Positions 45,565 to 58,469 of a stretch of 64,000 nucleotides of DNA are shown here, piece after piece. Source of the DNA: Hofstenia miamia (Eukaryota; Xenacoelomorpha; Acoela); assembly GCA_004352715.1 (NCBI GenBank), contig SCFE01000053.1, forward strand, positions 1,991,799-2,055,798, given 5' to 3'. The notes beneath the pieces are model-generated. The model made no database searches, was not told the DNA's origin, and saw only the letters and a list, made by a program, of their open reading frames with translations. Position numbers and translations under genes: made by a program. Position 1 is the first letter of the stretch; every line of letters starts with the position of its first letter.

Positions 45565-46980
45565 CCAAATAATAATAATAATTATAATAATAATTATTAT
45601 TATTATAAAGGATTTCAACAAACTTGACTTATTACACCCAGCTACAAATTTAAAAATAAATGTTGTTTCGACAAAAACCGCAATCACAGAACATCTTCTA
45701 GGTGCAGAGTGTAGTCTGAGAAAAGCTTCGATGGAACATTGCACACAAAAAGTTGAGAGTTTTAGACGTGAGATCGGGATAGTTCCAGAAATTTATTCGT
45801 TCATAAATAATGTTGACGAGTATAGGGCAACGATAAAACAAAGCATACCGAGGCTTTTTAAAACGAATATGGGAAGAACAAATTTTGTTGTTCCACGAAT
45901 AGATGACGATTGAAACATGTTGAGTAAATAATCACCATAGTATCCCTGCATGATCTTCGCAAGTGTCAAAATATCGTTTAATTGAAGGTGCATGATATGA
46001 GGGGCAGGAGGTTGAGCTTAACAAGTAGATTCCTGTAGAACATAGTGAATAATCCACTTGGTTACGCGTTGCTGGAGGGATTCAAGTTTTCTCATATCAC
46101 TTCTGCTAGCATACCAACATACAGAAGCATAGCAAATAATCGGTAAGATCATCGAGTTATAAAGGGCCAATTTGTCACCTTTTGAACAAGAGGGACAAAA
46201 ATTGCACCTTATCATATGCCAGACTTGATTTGACCTCTTCAATTTGATTGTGTTGTCCAAGACATACTCGAGTCCCTATGAACTACTAAATCTGACAAAG
46301 ATCCAATAGTTGGAATAATAGCAACGTTAATCAGGAATTTTTATCAGACCCACTAATTACCAAGACTTTGCATTTAGCAGGAGCCAGCATCATACCATTG
46401 CGACAGCACCATTTCTCCAGACTGGCAACATCGGTCTGCAACAAATGCCTATCACTAGAAACACTACATAATTAGAAGTTTTACATCATCAGCAAACATA
46501 TATGTCAAGGAGTGCATAATTTCAAATAGTAAGTCATTAATGAATATGCAAAGTAATAACGGAGCCAAAATAGAATTCTTTGGAGCACCTGAAAGGACAT
46601 TGAGCTCGTCTGATGCAACACCCTCTATTCAAACACATTGTATGCGGCCAGACAAGAAATCCCGTAAGATCAAAAGGAGTTTCCCACGTATGCCAATAAC
46701 CCAGAGCTTCTTCAGTAACAGTGAATAGGAAACCTTGTCAAACTTTTTGGCAAAGTCAGTGTAGATGGTAATGATTGACGGAGACTTGTTGTCAATAGAA
46801 CTATAAATTTTACGTAAAAAATCGAATTTGGTTCTGCTTTAGATACCTTATGTAAATGATGTGATAATAGTTTAATTTCTTTAGCTTTGACATCACCAGA
46901 TGTTAATATCACAATTGTGCAAAATAAGATTAATTTTAAACCTTCAATATACAAAAAACGGTGAATTCTGTGGTGAAAGC
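45565..46980 (-). pseudogene. Second LINE type: RT and C-terminus, - strand
   Basis: Read leftward. SIITIYTDFAKKFDKVSYSLLLKKL near 46780-46705 (RT Asp block) comes first, then SGRIQCV. SGAPKNSILAPLLLCIFIND near 46595-46535 is a damaged GxPQGSxLGP, followed by YMFADDVKLLI with intact FADD near 46500. EKWCCRNGMMLAPAKCK is near 46420. The frame 46260-46018 has DKLALYNSMILPIICYASVCW, and C-terminal residues LQLNDILTLAKIMQ near 45987 continue to 45610. The FADDVKL signature and AKxFDKV differ from the YADDT copies elsewhere, so this is another clade (Jockey/CR1-like group; exact clade not assigned). Many stops. It ends in an ATT-type tail at 45570-45606. Confidence 0.75.
45570..45606. repeat. (AAT)n/(ATT)n tract, LINE tail
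   Basis: AATAATAATAATTATAATAATAATTATTATTATTATAA, lying at the 3' end of the - strand LINE, as expected for its microsatellite tail. Confidence 0.8.
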
Positions 46981-47237
46981 AAAATATATTTTCTGCTCAT
47001 TAACTGTGTAGTACACTCAACAGCCAATGCTATATAAATTTACTAAACAAGACAATAATGCTTCTTGAATCTGGAGTCTTAATTATATATTTCAGGAAGA
47101 TTTAAGTCAATCTTATACAATTGGCAAATTATTGTCAATTTTGCTTTTTGAGCAGAGTGCACTAATCGATTGTATAAAGTATTCAATAGATTAAATATTT
47201 TCCAATTATTGCAATATTTTAATTTTGTCTACCCCTG

Positions 47238-47867
47238 NNNNNNNNNNNNNNNNNNNNNNNNNNNNNNNNNNNNNNNNNNNNNNNNNNNNNNNNNNNNNNN
47301 NNNNNNNNNNNNNNNNNNNNNNNNNNNNNNNNNNNNNNNNNNNNNNNNNNNNNNNNNNNNNNNNNNNNNNNNNNNNNNNNNNNNNNNNNNNNNNNNNNNN
47401 NNNNNNNNNNNNNNNNNNNNNNNNNNNNNNNNNNNNNNNNNNNNNNNNNNNNNNNNNNNNNNNNNNNNNNNNNNNNNNNNNNNNNNNNNNNNNNNNNNNN
47501 NNNNNNNNNNNNNNNNNNNNNNNNNNNNNNNNNNNNNNNNNNNNNNNNNNNNNNNNNNNNNNNNNNNNNNNNNNNNNNNNNNNNNNNNNNNNNNNNNNNN
47601 NNNNNNNNNNNNNNNNNNNNNNNNNNNNNNNNNNNNNNNNNNNNNNNNNNNNNNNNNNNNNNNNNNNNNNNNNNNNNNNNNNNNNNNNNNNNNNNNNNNN
47701 NNNNNNNNNNNNNNNNNNNNNNNNNNNNNNNNNNNNNNNNNNNNNNNNNNNNNNNNNNNNNNNNNNNNNNNNNNNNNNNNNNNNNNNNNNNNNNNNNNNN
47801 NNNNNNNNNNNNNNNNNNNNNNNNNNNNNNNNNNNNNNNNNNNNNNNNNNNNNNNNNNNNNNNNNNN
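47238..47867. other. Assembly gap, 630 N
   Basis: Gap immediately before a partial copy of the long inverted repeat. Confidence 0.95.
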
Positions 47868-48277
47868 ATTTTATGACTCGCAAAGTTCAAATGTTTTTGT
47901 TTACTGCAAAGGATTCTTTTTGATGAGTTAATTGTTTTAATTTAATGCTGATACGCAAGTATACAAAAGAAATGCCTACATAGTGATATGTGTTTATTTT
48001 AACATAAAATGTTCAAATCATAATTATTAATTCTACAAACCTAGCTAATTTTAAATTTTACTGTTTGAAATGAACTCTGAAAACGATTGAAATTATAGCT
48101 TAGAATTGTTTATTTATCTTTGAAGGTGATAATTACTAGAAAGTTGGATAATTATTTCTCTGACAAAAAATTTGGTCGGAGCACCCTGCTAAACGGACAA
48201 CCTTTGTCATTTAATTACTTCACGACTAAAGTTGGCGAAAGAGGTGCTACACGAACAATTTTTATTGTCCAATTTTT
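47868..48277 (+). repeat. Partial direct copy of inverted-repeat arm B
   Basis: Matches 48424-48833 in the same orientation at a fixed offset of 556 bases. It is nearly identical over the first ~300 bases but has several differences in the MITE part (48187-48277, for example TGCTAAACGGACAAC for TGCTACACGAACAAC). It ends at the single N 48278, after which sequence jumps back to the start of arm B. Confidence 0.85.
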
Positions 48278-48281
48278 NCAG

Positions 48282-49077
48282 ATTATCACTGTGCACGAAT
48301 GATGAAATAAGAATGATGCTGTTTACTTTGAAATTAAACCAAACATCATAATTGCCAGGCACTGTTTAAACAATACTTGAGTTCGCAAAGCTTCGCTGTG
48401 ATCGACTTCCCAATCTAATCACTATTTTATGACTCGCAAAGTTCAAATGTTTTTGTTTACTGCAAAGGATTCTTTTTGATGAGTTAATTGTTTTAATTTA
48501 ATGCTGATACGCAAGTATACAAAAGAAATGCCTACATAGTGATATGTGTTTATTTTAACATAAAATGTTCAAATCATAATTATTAATTCTATAAACCTAG
48601 CTAATTTTAAATTTTACTGTTTGAAATGAACTCTGAAAACGATTGAAATTATAGCTTAAAATTGTTTATTTATCTTTGAAGGTGATAATTACTAGAAAGT
48701 TGGAGAATTATTTCTCTGACAAAAAATTTGGTCGGAGCACCCTGCTACACGAACAACTTTTGTCGTTTAAGTACTTCACGACTAATTTGGCGAAAGGGGT
48801 GCTACACGAACAATTTTTATTGTCCAATTTTTATTGGACCAAACGAACAACTTTAGTCTAGATAATTAGTCCCGATTTTAGTTGTGGAAAAGGGGTGCTA
48901 CACGACCGATTTTCGTTGGCCAACAAAAATTGGCGACAAAAGTTGTTCGTGTAGCATGGGCTTTAGAATGTAGATCAGATTTCATTGGTTATTTCATTGC
49001 TTAGCGTTGGCCCATTCATGTATATCCAGTGTTTGTAATCTGTCTTAACTTAACGGGATCTCATGATGGACTATCGG
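48282..49077 (+). repeat. Long inverted repeat, arm B (partner 20583-21378)
   Basis: Reverse complement of 20583-21378, collinear over all 796 bases with only a few differences. Unlike arm A it continues into unique sequence at 49078 without a gap. Confidence 0.9.
48743..48956 (+). mobile_element. 214-bp MITE-like element with 23-bp TIRs (copy B)
   Basis: TIRs at 48743-48765 and 48934-48956 are perfect inverted repeats starting TGCTACACGAACAAC. Internal GGGGTGCTACACGA words are near 48798 and 48893. A truncated, more diverged third copy is at 48187-48277. Confidence 0.65.
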
Positions 49078-51680
49078 CTGATAGAATTTAATCATTGCAA
49101 TTATTTGTAAATACCGGTAGATACAGAATAATTATATCAAACATAAACAATTACTTAATACTTTCAGCATTTTGTAAAGTTCAGACCAATTTCGTTGAGC
49201 ACTATTGTTGTAGCATCAGAACCAGATCATTTCCATTGGATGTCAAAATCTTCCTTCTGAAGAAAAAAAAATTAATAGTATGAAATGTCTCTGAATTTTT
49301 GACAAAAATTAGTTTCAGCTGGTGATGGCATATAGGCCCTATATTGGAGATACTTGGGAACAAACACAGTCTTACCTATATACTATATTACATACACAGT
49401 ACTTTTGAGAAATTAGAAAGGAGAAAAATACAAAGTCCTACATGGAATTTGGGAAATTAAATTTTAGGATGAAAATCTACATGTAAGAATTTTTATACAT
49501 AAAAAAATATCATCTCAATCGAACCCTTGAAAAATCGTATTCGCAATTGAAAAATACAATTTTATATTTTAAGTCCGTATTTATTTATTGTTGCAATAAT
49601 TCATTTAAATTCGAAACCATTTCAGATCGGAAAAATTATTAATGTTTAAAAATTCGGATAGGATCGGATCCGGATCTTGAAGTTTCGGATCCTGATCTAA
49701 AGTGGATCTTAACATTTAGTTCCGATCCCATCTCTGTTAAGCGTATGGATATGGATGCCCATTTGGAAAGGAACAGCTTAACCCTGTTAACCATATATAT
49801 ATAGGTCTAATTAATCATTAAAAACGTGTATATCGGGAATATTAGATTAGAATAACAATAGAAATTTTAAAAGTAATTTAAAAGGGATATATATATATAT
49901 ATATATGTATATATCATGCTGTATATTAGAATTATTATTTAAAAATGTATGCTATACATTGGTTGGCATTAGATAAACATAAATATTAATAAATGAAACT
50001 ACAAGGTATGCGCAGTTATCAAGACCTGTGGGCACCAAAATACACTAGCAGAGTTAAGAATAACCACGCTCAGGCAATGCACCTCCAGCATATTATATAT
50101 ATATATATTCTAGCATCGCCAGTAATCCAAAGCAAAAATAGTTAATTCTTTTAGGACTGTACGATGTGCCAGCAATCACTGGTAGTAAGTAATTATTAGC
50201 ATTCGAGGAAACAATTCAAAGAGAGAATATTACACGTAATGTTTCAATAAGAAGTTAGAATAAACATTAACCATCGTGATTTGAGTGTGGGAATTATACA
50301 CATATGTGGTTAAAAGCAATTTTACGTTTATCGAAATTAGACAGCATCTGCTAAAGCTTCAACAACTATTATCAGGCATTATAGAATCAATATAATTCAA
50401 TTAAGCAAAATGAATGACTTTCCAGTTAGAGGAATCCGGTTCACCGGCAACGCTGTGGCAGTTACGTAAACTGAATCCCCCTTACTTGTGACTTTAATGT
50501 GCCATAGTAATCACAGTGATAAAACGATTAATCAAACTGATGTAGTTTCAAGCCAAACAGAATGAAACTAAACTCTTACTAAACAAGTGCACACAATTTG
50601 GCCTTATATATACAAAGTTAAACAGAAACTTTCCACCATGTCCCCCCCCACTTTCCACTTTGCGTACGCCCTGACCCTCAACTCAACCCACTCTACTCTA
50701 AGGATTTTGCAATAACAAAAAACAAAAAAACACACTATTAAAGATAGATACCTAAAAATGCAAAATATGACAAGTCATATTGCATATATGCATGTAGAGG
50801 TAGAAGAACATAAGTGTTTTCTTTGAACAGCTAATTTTAGCTTTTTTAGCAAGCACAAAACACTATTATTTTAGATAAATTAACCCTGTGCTAATATTTG
50901 ATGCCAATATTGCAAATATTTCATAAAATATTTATTTGTGAATCGCTATTATAATGTTTGAAAAGAAGCAATATATGCATAACAACTAGGGGGCGCAAAG
51001 GCACGTGCCCATCTTTTTACTGTATTCAAAAATACTTTCAAAGCTGACAAAGATAGGACAGTCTCAATGAGACAACTGCGGCTGAAGCACAGACCACAAA
51101 TTTTACCTAATCTTGCAAAATAGTATACATATATTTGAATTCAATCTCAATGTATGTTATATTTTGTTTTGCAACTTGCACTAACCAATCTATTTCAAGT
51201 TCTAAATTAATGTTTTGTTGTTTTTCCAATAAATTTCTTGTTTTCTAGTTTGTTGGGGTCTTGTTTGGACGCATGCTGATTTCTGAACTAAAAGTATCCA
51301 GAATGATAGCGGGCCAAGGTATATACGGGTTATGGACCAAACTATGACAAAAATTAGGGCTCTTTCTATCCCTTTTTATCAAGCAACATCCTTATCTGCT
51401 ATTAAGAAAAAATAAGTGAGAGTAATCAATAGACTGACACATTCACGAATAATGTTTCCGTGGAATTGAAGAGTAATGGACTGGCAGAGAAAATCATTCC
51501 ATGTAAAGATGAATGTTGCACAAACATGGGAAAGGTACAACAAAGAAACAATTGTAATCGAAATGATGACATCATATGATACTAGAAGAAATGTTAAGAC
51601 AGAACATTTGTATTTTTCGAACATTTGGCTATATGGATGTTATGCCAACCTCAAGACATTAAAAAAATATTGTACTGTTT
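49078..51680. other. No gene seen; short simple repeats
   Basis: AT-rich DNA with a GGATC-rich patch (49655-49735, e.g. GGATCGGATCCGGATCTTGA), (TA)n tracts at 49887-49915 and 50091-50108, and a C-rich patch near 50640-50700. No family-level coding similarity was recognised, including the small + strand frame 51476-51715. Confidence 0.5.
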
Positions 51681-51699
51681 TTAGTCTTTATGTTACATT

Positions 51700-52025
51700 T
51701 TGTGCTAGATTATAGATTAGTAATAATAAATATGAAAAATTGTAGATTTGTAATATTCGACTCCAATAGGCCGGAGTTGCAATTGCGATACCATGCATTT
51801 GTGGTGACTTCATGTATAAGGTGTCGAAATTCGAACATCCGACTTTAACATGGATCTCAAGTTTATCATGCTTGAAATTTTTCGGATAATGCTGCCCTGA
51901 ATATTCTGTCTGGACACTGGGAGTATATATAAAACACATTCTCATTCCTGGGTGATTGTGTTTCAGGTGGTTCTCAGAACGATGTTTTTGTAGATGAGAT
52001 GCAGTGGATGTGGGTGATTGCTAAA
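51700..52025 (-). pseudogene. Possible C2H2 zinc-finger-like remnant
   Basis: Read leftward from about 52022, an open frame gives TSTASHLQKHRSENHLKHNH, then GQHYPKNFKHDKLEIHV and CSNFDTLYMKSPQMHG. The spacing of Leu and His (F..xxLxxH) is reminiscent of degenerate C2H2 fingers, but the paired cysteines are missing. Could be a decayed zinc-finger exon or chance. Confidence 0.2.
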
Positions 52026-52227
52026 GATATAACATGGGTCGAACGTTTAGGTCGAGGAAACTTTTAACACGCCCACTTAAATTTACACCAATTCGGCTGA
52101 ATAAATATCAAGAATTGGTGATTATTTTGTAAAGGAATAGATTTTCACCATAAATATGTTAAATAAAACGAAATTTTGCGCGAAACGACACAATATGAAA
52201 TTTCAAAACTCAATTAAATGTTATTTC

Positions 52228-54404
52228 CAGGAGCGGATCTAGAAATTTCTGATGGAGGGGGGGGGGTACTGAAGCTTTTATACTCGATTTTTTTCATATT
52301 ATTTTTCCTTCTAGATTTGATTAAATTTTGAATCTTTATACATTTTTCTACATATTATGATAACAGTTTGAAAATTCTTGATTTTCTAGTTCAGACTTTC
52401 TACTATTGTGTTTTAATTTATATTTATATATAGATACGTATATATTTATGCCCCATACTAAAATTTAATTTGCTAAAACTATGCATTATTAACAAAACAG
52501 AATATTGAATGGAGACATTACAGATATATTTAACTTAGCAGGTAAATATAATCGCAAATATTCAATCAAATTGGTTTCAGTCTCAATTGAAATTGAAAAG
52601 TTAATCCTGGTTTGATACCAATCCTATCTCATGTTTTTTATTCCCCAGTACCACCACCTTTCGAGTGGGTCTGGTAGTTGGACCAGTAATGGAACAATTT
52701 CTTCAGGACTCCATTGAGTATACCACCATTATTGTTTTGTGAAATCTGGTGAGAGAAGAAAGCATTAATACATAGACTGTAAATTTTACTGAATTACTCT
52801 TAATTTGCGGTGACGGTTGGCCAATCTTTAGAATATATTTTTTCTGTAGCAATTAGTATATACAATTTCAAATTTTCTGAGCAAAGAAAAAGAGGTCTAG
52901 AAATGTGTATGTCCTATCAATAATATTTAAACATTTGATTCTTAGCAAATCAGTAATTTGAGAATTGAATGATCTTAGCTGATTATAAAAGTTCTATGTA
53001 AAAATGAAGTTGCATTTTTGTAGTTTAGGCTTGAAACTCTTACCATGTAAAACAAAACACTAAAAGGAAGAAGGTAATGAATCCATGCTATTGCTAGATT
53101 CTTATATGAAATGAGTAACAACAAAATCGGAAAAATTAATGTAAAATAGCATTCAAAATTTTAGAAATTCTTAAAAATTTGTTACAAAAATCCTAAAATT
53201 TTAAACATATATAAAAATCAATAATATTGTGAATAGATTCTGAACATCATTTGAAATATGTAAAATGTGGAATTTAAAATATTGAAGAAAAAATTAGCAG
53301 ATGTGGAGGGACTTCAGAAGTCCCCTCTTTTAGATCACCAATATTCAAGATCTGAATTAAAAAATTTGTAATTTTTTAAAACAAATTGAGTTTTTCATTC
53401 AGAATGCTGATATACTTGTCTGTGATACTCTTAGCAACAATGATGACTAATGCAACCCATGCCATGGTGCTTGGATGATGTTTGATTGCCGTTGAGGTTG
53501 AGGTGTGGCAGAATTGAATCTTGATGATTCTACAAGTCATCTAAGAAATACCTTGGGTGTACAGAAAATCTGAAATCCTATGTCATTAATGTACTTAACA
53601 GTTTTAAATTGATCCAGTTTATGGCATTTGTGATACACACAAAGAGCCAGTTTCATCGAGCACTTTGTTTGTGTATGATATAATATTTGAGAAATCTCCA
53701 AATTATGCTGACTTCAACAAAAACAGGGATGTGGCCAGCAACAAGCATCTGGGTGATTAAAATAGCTCACATGTAGGAATCTATGGTTTTTCTAGGATTT
53801 TAGTTTGAAGCTCATAAGTATGGACTTATTCAGTTATTTTTACAAAAAGTGAGGAGTTTATTAAATTTCTCTTAAGAGAAAAGAACCTGTATTTGTTATA
53901 GAGGCTTGTAATCTTTTTGAGAAAAGTAGAGAGACAAGCCCTCCCTGTGCCCACATTCTTCAACTAAAAAGTATCATAATTAACATCTGCACTGAAACAG
54001 TATTCATTCTATTTACTAACTGTGCACACATTTATGTATACTGTGGAAACAGTTCTTTCGACTGATTTATAATTTTTTAAATACCAAAGCTTGGGGATGT
54101 TAGATGAAATGCGTAATATTGGAATATGTTTGATATATTCTTAAGAATGCATAAGATTACGTGAAACAAATTGGAAAGTTTGACAAATATTTACCAAATC
54201 CTTACAAGTTTTGGTAAATTTTAGGGAAACTTGCAAATTATTAGAAAAATTTGCCAAGTAATTTGTAATTAAAAATAAAAATTTGTCACTAATTTGCAAT
54301 TTTTCAACACTTTACTAATGTTGCACAAATTAACCTCTGTTTTCCTTCCTCATGGGTGGGGGGATGACTGCAGTCCCATGGTACCCCCCTTAAACCCGTC
54401 ACTG
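52228..54404. mobile_element. hAT-type element with TIRs and 8-bp target duplication, decayed
   Basis: The left end at 52228 reads CAGGAGCGGATCTAGAAATT and runs into a G tract and TAC. The right end, read inward from 54404, is CAGTGACGGGTTTAAGGGGG followed by TACC. The flanks are GTTATTTC (52220-52227) and ATTATTTC (54405-54412), an 8-bp target duplication with one mismatch. CAG termini, G-rich subterminal tracts and 8-bp duplications point to hAT. The 2.2-kb interior is AT-rich. I could read no convincing transposase (weak hints near 53400-53720), so the element is non-autonomous or very old. Confidence 0.65.
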
Positions 54405-54412
54405 ATTATTTC

Positions 54413-57400
54413 TGGGCACTATTGCTAAATAGTAAATCCAGGTTTTTATTAACTTTGCCTATTTCATTTGTTCATTTTTTGCAATACTTCTGTCCAAGCC
54501 AGAACCAGGCCAAGCCCGGTCACCCGGTCCAATCTCTGCTTTCAAACTTTGTAATTCAAATTTATGGATATGTTTAGGAACCCATCATTATTATATGTTA
54601 TCTAATTTACCACTTAATATCATTATTGACTGCTGCTGATCACTAGTGATGATAAGATATGCAATTCTGGTCAACATCCTGTGATTTTAACCCAAGATCA
54701 CTTTATTGAAAAAATGTCTAGGCCTTGTTGAATATCAATATTCTCTTAACGCTTTTTAACTCTATTTCCACAAGGAACTTTTCAAAATCTATGATAACTT
54801 CAACAAAAAATTTCTAAAGGCTCATAACTCACGAACTAATACAGATATTTAAAATCTGAAAGCTCTACAAAGGAGAGAACTGTCATGACCTAGCGCTGTA
54901 TCATCCAGACGTGTGGCTGAGCCCTAAGGCACAAAAACCTCTGACTTTGTGCAGAGCTCGCTTAGAGATTACTCCCATAGTCTGTTCAAGGTAGTTGGTG
55001 TTCCAATTGGCATTAGACCGCCACATTATCTGAACACTAGGTATGAAAAGAATTTAAATAAGTTTACAAAAATCAGATTTCTCATTGAAAAAATGTTCAT
55101 ATTTACATGTACTTCATGCCCAAGAATAAATTTTGGAACAAATCTTCATTATCGTATGAGCCGAAACAACCCCATAGAGGCGCCCATGTAAAAGGCTCTC
55201 AATATTTCTTGATATGCTTGAACAAAATTGTTTAAAATGTGGACAAATCGATTTTTTACAAAAAGTAATACCAGTGGAAATAGAATTAATGAACATAGTA
55301 AACTGTTTAATGTAATCAACGTAAAGAGTTTCTTTTAAGTCAATAGAAGGGGCAATTTTCTCAAGTCTAAGTGATTACATAATATAGCGCAACACTTTGT
55401 TAACTGATAGAACAAAATAAATAATTCTGTTTGCATAAATTTAAATCTAAAACTAGTTAATTATCGCAAATGCTACATTTAATCTTTAATTTTAAAGATT
55501 GATTGATTTGCATGTGAAGAATTTCTTTATTCAAGTTTTCTTAAAAAACTTACATTGAGAATTTTTGTTTTTTAAAGATAAAATTGAAGTCTATCAATTA
55601 TAGTTCAAATTTATAAACTCTTCTTTAAAAAGAAGACTTCAATGATTTCTTTTTTTCTAATCAGCTTTTGAACTCTTGCTCAGGCTTGTTTTATGCTAGA
55701 AACACAGTAATTTTCAGTTGAATTCCTTTTAAGGGCATCACGAATCTGGTCAAATTACATGTACTGAATTGAGAATTCTCTTTCTTGATAGCAAATACAA
55801 AAACTTCCTATACATGAGCACGTTGATGCTTGTTTGCCCAATATCGACCATAAAATTCCCCATGTCTTATATCCAAAAAAATTGTAAGTACTTGGTCAAT
55901 CAAATATTTAATAAAATGGATTGCAAATGATTGCACAATAAAACAAATAACATGCTATATTAATATGTGTTTTATCTCTTCATTTATAAATTTACGCGTA
56001 TGCAGATATAAGAACGTAAGTTTTTCAATAGTTTTAATAAATTATAGTATATTTTACTTTAAGCTTGAAAGAACATTTTACGAAAAGCTTCAGAAAAATT
56101 AATATATTAAAGTGGCTTTGAATAATTCAACGTAAATTTTTACTAAAACCATTCACAAACAAATTATTCAGTGGGAATTATAAATTGATCATGTTTATCA
56201 CAATGGCTTCATAATTATTTGCTTTTTCTTTGAATTGCTAAAAATTCACATAGGGTGAGTTTCATAACCTAAAATTTAGAAACGCAACAAGTTTTCTTGA
56301 GAATAGGGATGAAAGTAAGAATTCCTTTGAGTTTGAGGAATGGAAAATTAGGGGTGTTAGTGTTTGAAAAATAAGTGCAATAAGCGCATTCTGAGCTAAA
56401 TTATTAGCGCACTTATCAACCTAAAATAGCTTAGCGTCTTTCTTAAAGGACAAACCGTTTTCCATATTTACAAAGAATTTTCTCCAAGCGTATATTTCCA
56501 AAGTTGAAAAAATTGGGACATGGGTAGGTCTATTGGGGAACATACTTTAATGCAATGTTGAAAACTCCTGTTTGCTGTGACAGAGGTTGTTGAAAAGATT
56601 AACAAATTTTCTTTAAAATTTCATGTATTTAAAAGATTTTGAGCCCATGAAGGCAACAAAAAACTTTGAGTGTTTCTTGATATGTGCAAACTTCTAGTAA
56701 AGCATATTGCTGTGCCCGAGGTTGTTGAAAAGATTAACACGTTTTCTTTTAAAATTTCAAATTTTTGAAAAAGTTTTAAATTCTCTCCATGACTAGTGTT
56801 AATGTATTTAAGAGGTTTTGAGCCCATGAAGGAAAAAAAACTTTGACTGCTTCTTGATATGTGCAAAGACATTTTAAATCCATTGAGGCGTGCCGTGCGC
56901 AAAAGTCAGAATTTTTTCAAAAATCCCCAGGCTGTTTATGGTTAAGTGTTTCAAATACACTAATTTTTACACATTTTTATTTAATTCAACGACAAACTTT
57001 GATATTCAGATTAGAAAAAAATCTATTTTTCTTTTACCAATTTACATAAATTTAAAATTAATGAAGCTTTCTGTAATATACTAAAATATATCAAAAAAAT
57101 TAATAGTTACCCTGAAATTGATTTCAAAATTATAAACTGCTTAATTATAAATTATAAATTTAACTTACAATATCGGAAATATAATTAGTAAACGTTATTG
57201 CGTTACTTTAATATACGTTCATATTTGATAATATTTTATTGAAATATCTATTATTAAATTCTCCGTGCAAACGTTTTGTTTCATAACATATTTTGGAAGT
57301 TTTTCAAATATGTTTAACTTCTAGAACAAGACCTTTTTAGTGTGCACAAAGTATGCAATTAAAATGCACATTTGTGCGATGTTAAGCATATATATTTGGG

Positions 57401-58460
57401 CTGTGATTAATGTTTAATTACTTCTAGCCATAATAGCAGTGGCGTTTTGAGGGTTAACAATCTGTAAATGTGCCGCATGATAGCTAACTTGATAAAATAG
57501 ACATAACTTAACTAGTATAATTACACTTTACAAAACACATTACAATATCTATTATAGCCCATAATTTTTAGCCTTTACAGAGTATGAAACGAGATTTCTG
57601 CAGTGATGAAAATTAATTAGAAAAAAGCCTGTTCTAGAAATACAAAAGAGGAAAGGTTTCTTGCGTGGCGCAGAGGGGCAGCTGCTCCTCCCACTAAAAT
57701 AATTTTTTTTTCAGAAAAAACTAGCTAAGCTTTTTAATTTAAACAGTAAAAGTGTTATTATTTAGTCAATGTGTTGGGTAATGAATGTAACTTGCCCCTT
57801 ACCAAAGTTCTTTCCGCCATCATTGCTTGAACATCTTGGACAAGGCTTTGTATATACTATCCTGTCATTTAAAAAATGACGTCACTCGTCACCAAATCAA
57901 TCTTAAAGGCACCGCAATGTAAGATGTCTATTGCTCAGCTGGGGGATTACCATTTGCTAAATATTAAAATGTTTATTGTGAGAACCTAAAACAGCATGCT
58001 AACAATCTCAAAAGCAAAGGTCTTTTAGTACACATTTATTTAGATTTTTCTTGTTAAATTGATAACAGTGAGGCAAGAACAAAGCTGACGGTGAAATTCT
58101 AATTTCATGTTTTATATTTACTGTTTAGTTATTATTGATCAATACGCTTGACTCTTGACAATACCGCGGGTTTTGAAAATTTTTTCGTTTTTGAAAATTT
58201 TTTATTTCATACTGCGAGATTTTTTAAGTTTTCACAACAGGAATTAAATTGCATGCATGTAAAAGTATTTTTTTTCTCAGTGAAAAATAACAATTTATAT
58301 TAGAACACCGATGCTGGAAGTGAGCAAACAATAAAAACAATTTGAGTCTTAATTCAAAAACTCACGAACAATACAAGCAGAATAAAATTTTTTTCTGATT
58401 TTTATAAAATACAAAGTGTATAAAATAATGCCCCTAATCAATGAAAATAGAAAATCTTGA
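54413..58460. other. No gene seen
   Basis: AT-rich DNA. A GGCCAAGCCCGGTCACCCGG-type patch is near 54510. An open but unrecognised frame lies at 54949-55191, and a short GC-rich patch near 57663-57695 (CGCAGAGGGGCAGCTGCTCC) may be a transposon end. No RNA gene recognised. Confidence 0.5.
56574..56870. repeat. Imperfect direct duplication, ~130-170 bp
   Basis: GAGGTTGTTGAAAAGATTAA is at 56583 and 56719. TTTTGAGCCCATGAAGG is near 56637 and 56815, each followed by AAAAAACTTTGA.TG.TTCTTGATATGTGCAAA. The second copy has an insertion. Confidence 0.7.
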
Positions 58461-58469
58461 TAAATTTGG

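Noticed and set aside
45604-45913. Continuous + strand open frame of ~100 residues that looks protein-like
   Set aside because: The opposite strand encodes the C-terminus of the - strand LINE (LQLNDILTLAKIMQ and onward to its ATT tail); the + frame is its antisense shadow.
20583-49077. The inverted arms as ends of a Polinton/Maverick-type giant transposon
   Set aside because: The 27 kb between them holds LINE debris, a piggyBac remnant and tandem repeats, but no readable polymerase B, integrase, protease or capsid genes.
51379-51715. Overlapping + and - frames of ~80 residues as a gene pair
   Set aside because: No recognisable domain, composition bias or conservation; length is within chance for AT-rich DNA.
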